A stretch of DNA of 64,000 nt, taken from assembly GCA_907165065.1 (NCBI GenBank), contig OU015541.1, positions 558,001-622,000 of the forward strand, in the 5' to 3' direction. The position numbers and the translations under genes are program-made. The DNA comes from Caprimulgus europaeus (Eukaryota > Chordata > Aves > Caprimulgiformes > Caprimulgidae). This document shows, piece by piece, positions 31,672-43,600 of this stretch; within the stretch, counting starts at the first letter, position 1; each line of letters opens with the position of its first letter. The notes below the pieces were generated by a model. The model was not told the DNA's origin. It searched no databases and was given only the letters and a program-made list of their open reading frames with translations.

Positions 31672-34600
31672 CTTTGGAAAACAGTGGGAAGAAGGGAAGA
31701 AGAGTAAGGAGGTGGCCTTTTGATTGGCACCCAACAGGGTCATTAACAGAGAGCTCTGATGTTGTCTGCAGCCTCTGAGACTGGAACAGACTCGGAGGCT
31801 CATTAGAGAGAGCCATTAAAATGGCTCCTGTGCCCACGAGAAGACAGCTCAGTGGTTTCACACCAATGGCAAGTGGGGAAAAAAAATACTTATTATGCTG
31901 CACAGTAAGTTATTGACATCAGAAAACCAGCTGGTGAGCAACTGACCCAGGCTTTAGTCTCAGCATCAAGGGCTGCTGCTGGCAAAAGCCTTTCTGAACC
32001 AGCTTGTCCCAAGTGCTGAGGTGACTGCAGAGTGTTCCATGTGCTACTTAAATCTGGTGTGTTTTGGGCAATCACTCCTGCAGAGCCCTAAAAACAAGTT
32101 GTGTTACGTTGTTCACCATCCTCTCTGTTTTTTGGGGGAGTGAGGGCTCAACCCATCTGGACTTCTGGACAACTGTCCAGGCTGCAGAGCAAAATGCTGT
32201 ACTTAGGGCTTTTTTTCTTAGGTGAGGTCTCATCCCAAGTCTTTAATAGCTGCCTCCAAATCTTCTTCCTTCTGCACAGCTCACAAAGCAGGATTTTCCT
32301 TTTAAAACAAACCCTTCATTAACAACAGAATGGAGGAAGGGAGGAATGACACCTTCCTCTCTTTACTGCTGTGCTGATGGTTTTCACTGAATTTCAATAC
32401 CCCAGGTAAGATGGGGGATTTGACTTTTGAGTGTGCATTTCACACTTGTGACTCAGGCTGTGATCTGCTGTGGCAGAGATGCTGGACAGTTGCTGGAGAG
32501 CAGGAAGCTCCTAGGAGCAGAAGAGCAAATGGCTGATGTGCATGACCTACACTTACTCATTTCTTCCTGCCAGTTCAGTAACCTTTGTGCTGGGCTGGGC
32601 CTGTGTCAGGGTTTAATGCACAGAAAGTATATTGAGCTTAACTGGTATGAAGTTCTCTATAGTTAAACTAAAATTAAACTAGAATTTGCAGGCTGCCCAG
32701 ACAGCACTGCGGGGTGTCCTGTGTGGTGCTGAGTACTCTGTGCTCCCACAGAGACTGTGAGCACCAAGGGTATGCAGCACTCGCCAGATTTTCCAGCTTT
32801 CCAAGCCCCAGTGAATGCCCAGCCACACACCTTCAGGTCTCTAGTTTGTACTGAAATCATGGGGCCATGAGGAGAACAGCTGGGTGAGGTAACAGAAAGA
32901 GAAGTCAGACAGTAGGTCTATCTCTGTTCCCTCAAGAAGCATGGGACAGAACTCCCCTCTCTAAAAATCAAATACCACCTCTAAAAAAGCCACACAAAAT
33001 CCAGACCTGACTGCTGTCAAAATTTCTCCCTGAAGAACTTTTATCCCTAAAGTGAGTTTGCTTCCCATGTAGGCAGAAATCCCTTTAGAAGCTCTCCTCT
33101 GAAAGGGAGTGCCATGCCACGGGTAACCTGGAACAGCACAGAAATGAGATGGAGGCACTAGACAGCTCCTCTCTCTTCAGTCATCTGTGGCTGTAGGGCT
33201 CATTACTCCACGAGCAGCCAGAATTGTTGCTTTTGTCTTCCTGCCATTAACCACTTGTCTGTCTCTGTGTGAGCCTCTGGAAGGCGACAGGGAAACGTCC
33301 CCTCTGGAAGGCGCGCGCAGTGCCTCTCTGCTCCAGAGGAGCCCAGCGTGACCGTGCTCCTGTGTGACAGCTGTGCCTGGCAACCGCCACCAGCACCGTG
33401 CCCTCTCGCTGGGGAGCGGCCAGAGCAGGTGAGCTCGTGTGACTGTCCCCTGGCTCTGCCATTGCAGCTCTGCTGACTGGGAAAGGGGGGACTGGCCCAA
33501 CCCAGTGCCAGCCTGAGTGCAGCGCAGGCAGGCTCTGGAGCTTGTACCTGACCTCCTGGCACCAGCCCGCGGTGCCCCTGGTGCCCCTGGTGCCCCTGGT
33601 GCCCCTGGTGCCCGTGCTCTCCCGGCTCTCCTGGGGCTCGCCTGGCCGCGACAGCATGTGCTTGCAGCTGCCTGCCAGGAACCAGCAGGTCCCAGGGGTT
33701 TCCCCTCACTGGTGATGAGCTGCTGCTGGTGGGCAGCTGCACAGAAATGATCCTCACTCCTGAGGGCCGGGGTGGGCAGGACTGGGCAAGAAAGATGAAT
33801 CACTGGTGGGTAAAGGTGGGAACAGGGAACACCGTGCAGGTGGCTTCTGCTTCTCCAGCATACACACAACTTCACCTCTTCTATTCACAGCAGAGGTACC
33901 CTGTGCTCCAACCTCCTCCCAGTCAGCTGCTCTGGAGAGAGCAACCCTCGGGATCAGCCGGTCCCTGGAGAGCTCCACTGCCCCTGTGCCCACAGCGGCC
34001 TGAGGGGGGTGAGTATCCCCGATAACCCGGGGTGCTGGGCAGCTACAACAGCAACTTGACTTCTACATTTCCAAACTAACTCTGGGGTAGTTTCTAAGCA
34101 ACCTGTTTCCACGGCAAAGAATCCTGGGGTTAATCCAGGTTTGTTTTCTGTTGTTTTTTTAATATAAATATAATTTTATTGAATTTTGTCTTGTGCAGGT
34201 GGCTGTTTGGGTGTACTCCAGCCCAGCCTGCAAATGACAGCTGTCAGTAAGCACCCAATAAACCACACAATCAAACCAGAAGAGGTAAGCTGCATAATCA
34301 ACTTTGGTATCTAAAAAGATCCAAATATAGCTCCTATTTGTTCCAGTTGTGCTAAACAGCTTATTCTGCTAGCACAGAGCAGGGTTTGGCTATTCTGTTG
34401 CCTTGTCTCTTCCCAAGCTCCAAGCAAAGCCTGGGCACAGTGAGCAGGCTGGCAAAGGGACACATCCTTCTGGCTGCTGCATCTCTGCTAAATGTTTAAC
34501 TAGATACAGTTCACCACAGACTCAGTCATAACTGGGGAAATTATCTCTGCATCCTGGAAAATCCATTCCTATCCAGACTGTTGACCAAAAGGTTAAATGG

Positions 34601-37600
34601 TACCTTCACAGGCTGTAAACATTTATTAGGAATTAACTGTAAATTTCAGAACAGTCACTTCAAACTGAAGAAAATGCAGAACTACTTGTGAAGCGCTGAC
34701 ACACGCCAGTAACGATTTCTTAACGTCTCTCCCTTCAATCATTTTTTCCCCAACGTGAAAAGCTTGACAGGGATGATGCAACTTAATAAACTGATGAGAA
34801 GCTCACAGTTACATATGGTGACTTCCAGTTTGCACCATCTTCCCCCCCACCTTGTTCCCAGTGCTTGGCCCCACACCACCACCCCTTGGCTGCTCGGGTG
34901 TTTCTGGTCACTTTACCCACAGTGGCACTGGCTTATTTTCAGTGAAAGCAAAGCTGTATCTAGTGTTCCCATGCCTTCTCAAACCCCTCTTCAGTCTGTT
35001 TTTTTTCCCCAAGCTTTGGATAATATTCCTCTCCTGGAATATTCCCAGCAGTCATCTTATAACAAAGCCTATTGTCCCATTTTTTTCTCTTCCTCAGACA
35101 TACTGCAGTTCTTTTTTTTCCCAGCGTCTATTTTTGCCTCTTGAGTATTGCATGAAGCTGCAGTTACAAAATTCACTTACTCCCACTGGTTCAGCTAATA
35201 AAACTACAGGGTCCCATAAATGGGATTAAGCAGCCTCCTTGGGGCATGATAACATCCCTGGAAGACAGCCAGAACTCCTTTTTCTTTTGTGGCTCCAGCA
35301 CCTGGGCCAAAAATTCCTGCTTAGCCCTTCACATACCTACAGAACCCTCACTTAGTGCAGAGAGTTATTAGAGCTACAACCCACTCTGCAAGACCTGACC
35401 TTGCTGTTGGCAGGTCACAGCTCATGAGTTGAGTAAGGATCCAGAAAGCTGAGCAAAGGCCAGTTGGTATAAATCAATATGGCACGCTGATTCCAAACAG
35501 CTTTTTACCTTGCATGATTCCTGCAGCGATAAAGCTGAGTAATGTGACATATGCTGGCACTCATGCTGTGGCTAAGATTAGCTCTGGTCTATCTGTTTTT
35601 AGAAGCATTTAAGATGCAGAATTTTTCATGTATCAGGCTGATAGTGTTGCCCTTGCCTAGATGGAAAGGGCCTTGCATGTGAGAACCCCTGTCAGCTTCG
35701 AGGATTACTTTCAGGCACAGGGAAAGGAGTGGAGCTTTCAGGAACCTGGGGGTTAAGCAGCTGGAGAAGTGAAATTGAAGCAGAGCTGAGAAGTGATTCT
35801 TGTCCTGGCACTGGAGCTGACTGTTATGGTGCAAACTAATTTTGACTTTTCCAAGCTGAAACCTCACACCCTGTGTACTACAGTTAAAAGTGACTGTGAT
35901 GTGTTTAACTGATCCACCCAGGCGCCAAGACCAGGGATCAGACAGGACTGAACTGAAAAAAACCCAACCAAAACCAAACCCAGGAAAACTAGAAGCACTG
36001 CCATATGCATGGCTAATATCAGGCCAGACATGACCCATGCCTCAGTGCATGTATGTGTTGGCTGAGAGAGCTGCACATGAGATAGCTGTTCACAAAGACC
36101 TTGCTTTGTTCAGTGAAATATGTAATGTGAGGTGCATCAAAGGCATGGGGGGAGCTGTGTAACATGGGGCATTTTTCCCTTAAATAGAATAAAAATAATA
36201 TACAGGAGAAAAAAAAGCCAGTTGTTCTGAACTTTGCTGCCCTTTTTCTCCAATAACAGTGAGCTTGCTTCACAATACAGCTTCTAATGACCCTGTGGCA
36301 TCATAGGGCTAATAATCCAGTATTTCCCCCCACTCCTGCTGTGGGGGGAAATTGCACAGCTCTTCAGACTGCTTTGTTAATGATTTAAAAGCTCAAGATC
36401 CAAATATCTAGATAAATCCTGGTGTTCTGTTTTCCACTCCAGCATTGCTTACACAGATGAAGGCTTTATTGTGTTAAGGGTATGCAAGCCTACAGCGAAG
36501 AACCCCTTTGCAGAACAAACGCTGCTGAAGCCTGCTGCGACGCAATGAAAGCCACGAAGGTAAAAATAAACCAACTCTGCCCAGCCCAGGAACACAAAGG
36601 GACAGCTACAGCTCCTGAGAGCGCTCCCTCTGAACTGCTGCCCAGCCACACAAAAGCCCTTCACGCCCTGCACCCCTGGGAGGCCCAGGTGAAAGGGAAC
36701 TGGCAGCTCCCCCCTTTCTGCCAGCCTGCCCTCCCAAATCCGCAGTGGCTGCTGGACCTGCTCCCTGCTGGCTCCTGCTCCCCTCAGGGGAGGGGAGGGG
36801 GGGCCCACAGGAAGAGGGGGTTTTACCCTGTCCTTGCAGGGGTGCATGGCTTTCTTATTGACTCTGCATGCTCTGTAACCAGACCCGTTTTGTCTACTGA
36901 AATATCTGGCCCTGTTTCAGGTGGCAACAGATGACAACAGTGATTTCTTATCCTGACAGTGGGAACACGCTGAGCAGGATGGTGAACACCGAGCAGCAAA
37001 GTACGTCTGTCAACACTTCATAGAGCTGATGTGCGCTCACCTAAACTGTTTGTGCTCTTCTAACCTCTCCCAGGCTCCTCAGAGCACGACTGGTGCCAAG
37101 ACTGACAGCTTCCCAAACAAACTCTGGTCCACCTGGCAGAGCCTGGCTTGATGCGATCACAGGAGCCCAGGGAAAATGGAAGGAGAACAGAAGCAAATCC
37201 CCCAGCCTGCAGAAGGTACTAAGCAATAAAACACACAGGAATGTCTGGCACATCCTCTCTCACAGCTGTCTTCCCTCTGCAGTTTTATGCCACCAGTGGG
37301 CCAAGAGCCCCAAGTGTTCTGGTACACGAGGCAGTGAGAAAAAAGCCAGTAGCACATCTCCCCCCTCTGTCCCCAAATGCATTACGAGGTATCTGAAATT
37401 CAGCTGTGGGCAAGCTGACCTCTCCAGCTCATCTGGGTAGTAACTGATGCTTCAGCAGAGAAAGGGGTTAACTTTCCTGAGAGACCCCACTGTACAGGAC
37501 TGAAACGTGCCAGAGGGAGGAATGGGGAAGGTGCAAAAGGGAAGGGGTTACTGTGCTCCCTCTGTCCCACGTTATTTGTACACCTGACACAACTGATTTC

Positions 37601-40600
37601 AGGACATTACCTTTGGGCAGCTTCTTGCAGTTTCTTGGGTTGCTTGGCGCTGAGGTAAATCAGGCAGGCATCTGCCACTTTATTCAGGTCACTCTCGCCT
37701 GCAGAAATGGAACAGAAAAGTAGTAGGAGGCAACCTACTCAGCTGCTGCTGCTGCTGCCTCACAGAATCAGCTCTAAATTGGCAGCAACAGGCTTCTGAG
37801 CCTCTGAACTGCCTGACCCAGAGCTCTTCTGACCTCATCTCTTAAGTGTCTTGCTGCAATGCCAGGAAAGCAATCAAGGGCATTGAGAGAGGGAAAGAGC
37901 AACCAGCCAGCAAACCTTCTCCCTCATCAAAGTCAGCTCCAGAAATTTAACCTAGGAGAATTTCAGAGTTTAATTCAGAAGAACAATGTGATGTGCTGCA
38001 TTTAAAAGGCACCCAGAGAGATACCCCAAAATGGAACCAGTAATTAGCCAGAGAAGTCTTATCTGGGATCCAGTTCTTCAGTTAATTAAGAACAAAGCAT
38101 GGCCCAACAGGCCAAGCTGCAGCAACCCAAGCACTGCACTTTATCTGCTTCTCACACACAAGTGAGATGAGCAGTCAGATTCTGCAAGGTGCTTGCAATG
38201 GTCTCTCCTATTTGTCTCTTGGGCAGTAAAGAGCAACCACCCCTCTAGAGAGCTCTCAAAGAGGAGATCCAGGCCCAGCAGCACCTGAATGGGATGAGCC
38301 TGGTAGAGATCAGGAAATCAATCCCATGGGGGAGCAGGAGGATGAGAAACAAGCACAGGCCTGGTGAGCTGAGGCGACAGAGGAGGTAAGTCTGGCAGAG
38401 CTCCCACACAACCTGTACTTTCCCTGGTACTCACCCATGTCCAGCTCCTCGCACAGAGAACCCAGTCCCTGCAGCACAGCCAGCTGCAGCTTGAAGGCAA
38501 GTGTGTGGTTGTACACAGGCCCAGCCCTGGCACTTGCTGGGGCCTGGCTGAGGAGGGAACTGCTCAGCTTAGGCAGGACATCTTTGGAAAATCTCTGCCT
38601 CAGGAAGTCTCCACACTTCTGAGCCAGAGTACATAGCACCTAGTGAAGAAACATCAGTTACAGGAGGATAAATGCCTGCACAGGTCTGGGAGGAGCTCAG
38701 CAACCCTCACTCGTTCTCCCTTGGCCATTTTTTTGCAGCTGAGAGCAGTGTGACCGCTCCTGCCACAGGTTCCCACAGGGAGCAGAAGGCAAATGCCCCA
38801 CGGAGAGGCCGAGGGACCCCCACCCTGCTCTCCAGTTTCACAGACCACCCTCCTGGGACCGCCCTGCGCTCATCAGCACGGTAAGGGCAGGAGCAGTTGG
38901 TGAAGCCTAATCTAGAACTGCTGGAGGAGCCTCTGATGGAAGATGCTCTTAAAATATAAATCACCTTTGTGGTGGAAACAGCCCATCTTTACAAACATGA
39001 CAGAGAACAGAGGCCAACCAGCTGCAGCATGGGGCACCCAGCACTACTGGTGTGTGCTCAGGATTAAAACCAAACTGACATAGAGAACAGCCTTAAATAC
39101 ACGTAAAAAAGAAAGGGGGGGATCCTTGGGGCCAACTCACGTGGCCAGAACAAGCTTCTCTCCTGGAACTTGGCTAAGCTTGTGGTCTGAGTGAGCAGGA
39201 CTGAGCTGCTGGTTAGGCTGTATTTGGCTTACACTGATGCTACACTTCTTGTCCTGAGATTTAGCAAGGAAGGTGCTCCTGAGGGATTTCTTATAACAAA
39301 ACCCAAATTCAGTGCTAATTGTAATAATCCCTTGAACTTTTCAAAAGTTAATTAGCTTTTGTGTAGTGATCTCTCCCTTTTTTTTAGAGCCAGCATGTGA
39401 GGTATGGCTACTCTGAAATTCTAGTGTATGGCTTCCTGAATTTGGGGAACCAAACTCTCCTTTATTCACACTGAAGGATTCTAAAATGAATCTCATTGTG
39501 CACAGCAGAGGAAGCCCTGCAAAACCCTGGAGCTGGCAACCGCTGGAAACATGCTTTGTGGTCCAACTTGTGAGTCAGGAAGAAAAAGCAGTCAGTTGAC
39601 ATAGTCAGGAGCTCTTTAATAACATTGTTATGAGGCCAAGACTTTGCTTAACCTTTCCCCTCCCCTGCCAATGCCTCAATCACAAAACAATCCCTTCTCT
39701 TCTAAGGCTTCCAAAGAGGGGTGCTGAGACTGTGGCTCCAGCAAGGGCAAGTTGCCCTAAACACTACCTCTGCCAGCTACTTAGGCTGTATAAGAACTGT
39801 TTTCCTCTTCCCTGCAGTAATCACCAATATTGCTGTTCCCCCCAGGAACAGTGTCAAGGTTTTATCAGTGGACAAGCTGCAGTGAGAGTGGTAGAAGCCC
39901 TCCCACCCCCTGCAGGGTGGTGACCCTGTATTCCAAACCGTGTTTAATAATCACTCTAAGAGCTCAGTGCTTCTCTCACAGCCACAGCAATGCCTGAGCC
40001 ACTTGCCTTCTAAGCACCAGCTTGGAGGCTGCTGGCAGAGACTTGCTGCTGTACCTTGAAGGCTCTGAGCACTGCCAGAGGGTCATCACTGATCAGCCTG
40101 GTGACGAGAGCTGGCCAGACGCGATGAGCCATGGGCAGCAGGTGGTTCCCGTGAGGATGCAGCACAGTTACACAGAGCTCCAGCACGTCCAGGACCTGGG
40201 CAGGAGAGGCAGGTAACAGACTGAGAGTGCTGCAGTGCCAGCAGCACCAGGCACTTGGGTGGATCCCCAGTGTCACACTGGGGAGCCAGGAGAAAGAAGG
40301 ATTTCATACAAAGGGTACAGTTTTACCTCAGCACGAACTGGGATAAGTGAACAGTGCACAGAGCACAGGCCTGCTGGGAAAGGAACAAGCAGCACAGTGA
40401 CAGAACTTGTGCTGGGCTGCAGGGCTGGGACCAGGGCGTGATTCCTGGCCTGATCCTGCTGGCTGAGCTGTGCACTAGGACCCTCCTGCTCCTGTGGCAC
40501 AGCAGCAGGATCACCTGGTAGGGCTGGGGCCTCTGTGGTGAGAATCTAGGTTATGCCTCACTGCTGCATTTTCTGTCTTGCTTTGCAGTTTAAAAGGAGG

Positions 40601-43600
40601 CCACCTTCAAAGGATTTTCATAATTTAAAAACTCCAGGCTTTCAGCCTTGCTTATCATCACCCCAGCAACTTCAGAAATGTTCATCAGTCTGTGCACCAC
40701 CATCTGAGGAAGGGGGATGGGAGGCCTAGATGGGAGAAAGATGCTTCTGCTTCCTCCTCCAAAGGCTGAGGCACGAGACTTGACTGCCATGAGCACCAAG
40801 GGAAGGTGTCTGATACGAAACCACGCTTAGGATTCTGCCCAGCCTGGCTGCTGTTCCTAAACCAGGCTGCTCCCAGAAAACTCCCTCCCTTCCTCTTGCC
40901 AACAGAGGGTCTCTCCTGACGAAGCATACGGCAGCACTAACCTCAGCGCAGCGGGAGGCCCAGCACACACCGTGCACGTGCTGGTGAGCTACCAGCCCCC
41001 TCTGTGGGCACCACCTGTCCCCTCAGAGCCGGCGCTCACCAACCTTCAGCCGCACTCGGAGGCTCCCGTCAGACAGCAGGTGGATGCACCTCTCCATCAC
41101 AGCTTTGGCCAGCTGAGCGTGGCTTGGCAGTGGAGCTTCTCCTTCTGTGTCAGAGTCGTTTGGCTCTGGCTTAGCAAGAGGGGGAATCTCATCTGGAAGG
41201 CAAAACCAGTACTGAAGCCATGAAAATGGCTTGGGAGTTCTGGGAGATCACAACACCTGCCCACAACTGCTCTGCAAATCCCCAGGTGAGGTCTTTGTCA
41301 CTTTTTAACACAGATATAGTCAAGTCTATGCTTGAGTTCTACAAGTTAAGGGTCAGATTGACTACAGAGTGTGGGACTAGGGAAGGTTTGCTTTCTTCAC
41401 TGGACAATGCAATTGGTCTGACATTTGCGGCCTCTCCTCACCATGGACTTATTTCCCGCTGATTTTTATTAAAAATGAAAAGCCTGGCTATTTAAAGATG
41501 AAGTATTTAAAGGTCAGGATTGCAGCACAGCCCAGTAAAATTCCCCATATGAATGTCTGCAGGGCCTGCCAAGACTGAGTGAGAACTCAGGAAGTGGTGG
41601 CACCATTAGCCAGGAGAAAATGGTAGAGGAAATCCCAAGGGAGGGTGAGGAAAATGCAGCAGGATCCTGGAAAGAGGAAGCTTTGGGTCCTGAACCCAAA
41701 TGGCCTTTTTTGAGGCACGGAAAAACACAGTGTGCTTTAGCCAAGCCTTGATCTGCAAACATTTCACTTCACCCACCACCATGCACAGAGCAAAGCAAGA
41801 ACACCCAGCAGCGCCGTACGGGAGCAGAGGGCAGCTGAAAGCAGAGACTGGCGGGAGCGTGCTGGGCTTCCAGCCTGTGCCAGGTCCATCGGGCAAAAGG
41901 AAACCTCAGAGGTCCCTGCCTGTCCCCAAGCTGAACACACGCACAGTACTGACCTGTCTCCTCGTCCCCCGTGTCGGGAACGTTGCCCTCTGCGATCTGC
42001 TTCTGCCTGACGTAGTCGAGGAAGAGCCGCTCCACTCCCTGCGCTGTCACCGCCCGCTGCCCGCGGGACGAGGCCTCGCTGCGCCCGCGCCGCTGGTCCC
42101 CAGCGCAGGACGAGCCAAACCACCGCCCTGCAAAACACACACCGGTACTCACCGAGCCACCACGCTGCCCTCCCGCAGCCAGCAGGGCACCGCAGCCGCC
42201 CGGGGGACCAACGGGACTCTCCAGCCTCGTGGGACCGGACTGGAGAACCGGGGACCTGCTGTCACGTCAGGGACCTGCTGTCACATCAGGGACCTCCCGG
42301 ATGGAACCAGAATGCCAAAACCCCCGACACAAGGGGTGCACTCCACCTGCTTCTACAGAACATTGATGGGAGCAGAAATCCATCCTCCCTCGGCCAGTAC
42401 AGGCCATGCTCCTGCAAGTCTGCAGGCCAGACAGAACTGGCTGTGGAGAGGGGAAGCTCTGGGCGATCTTTGCTTGAGGGCTGGCCCACCGAGCAACGCA
42501 AAGCTGCCCCCACGCTGCAGCGCCTCAGCTACCTGACACCTCCCACAGCAAGGCAAAGGTCAGACAAGCACCCTCAGTCACAGCCAGACCGAACCGCACA
42601 ACACAAAGTCACTCAGGTACCTAAAGCTGTCATTACTGAGAGGAGGACCCTAAGGAAAGCGGGAGCCTGGTTACTGTAAGACTGATCTAGTGCAGACAGG
42701 ACATCTTGGATAACGTCTTCCACCAGCGGCAGCAGGCTGGCATCGGAGTGCCTCAGCACGGTGTCCAGGACCCGGGAAGCGTGCGGCTGGTGTGCCAGCT
42801 GGCGCAAGTTCAGGGAAATCCCGTTCACCAGGTAGTCAGAATTCTCATTAATCAAGCACTGGACAGAGTCATAACTGCAGGCCTCGCAGATGTCCACCAG
42901 CGTCCCCAGCGCTGTCTCACTGATGAGCAGAGTCTTGTCACCGGCCTTCTCCAACACGGGGTAGAGAGCCGACAGCAGAAGCGAGCGGAACTCCCTCCCC
43001 AGGACAGCGGCGAAGCAGCCCACGCCCTCCAGCTGGATGCAGATCTGCCAGATGTTGCTGTTCATGGTGCGGGTCGCTGGGTGGGGCTCTGGGGGCGGGA
43101 GGAGAACGCTGCCACACAGGGCTCCTGGGCGGGCAGCGAGTCCTGAACGCGGCACAGCGTGCTCGGGGCTGGATTCTTCTGCCTCAATGCTGGTGATCAA
43201 GTACCAGTTCGCCGGGTCCGTGTACTCATCGAGAACGGACGTGATGGACCCTCTGAGATCATCCACGCTCGGAGCCACTTCCCTCTCCTGAAGGACATCC
43301 ACCCCCGTCCCCGCAGCCCCCGCAATCAGCTCGTTGAGCACCAGGGCCGCCTGCTTCCGGTACATGCCCGAGTCACCGTACAGCCCCATGAAATGGTCCA
43401 CGAGCAGGTAGAGGTTCCCGTAGTAGCCAAGCACACGGCAAACCTGCTGCAGGAGCTGGAACACCTTCTCCTCCGCGAAGAAGCGGAAGTATTTCTTCTG
43501 ACTTCTGCCCCTCTGCACACCACGCTGCAAGGAGCCCGCGGGCCCGCACGCGCCCTCGCCGCCCCAGCGTCTGTCTTCCACGATCTTCACGTCCGTCACG

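Larger units (their letters stand above)
31672..37610 (-). other. TTI1: TTI1 intron 6 (5.9 kb)
   Basis: The longest TTI1 intron, with donor AAAG/GTAATG at 37610. It contains a 9-bp GGTGCCCCT array (33571-33615), a perfect 12-bp inverted repeat (36322-36352) and AT-rich stretches near 34140-34180. The collagen-like and Ser-rich open frames here are not recognised genes. Confidence 0.85.

Noticed and set aside
33177-33875. Collagen-like open frames with GAP/GHQ/GTR repeats
   Set aside because: They come only from the 9-bp GGTGCCCCT array inside a TTI1 intron; no flanking collagen exons exist.
34770-34830. Possible C/D box snoRNA (GATGATG near 34775, CTGATG near 34792)
   Set aside because: The boxes are too close, the terminal stem is missing and no C'/D' pair is found.
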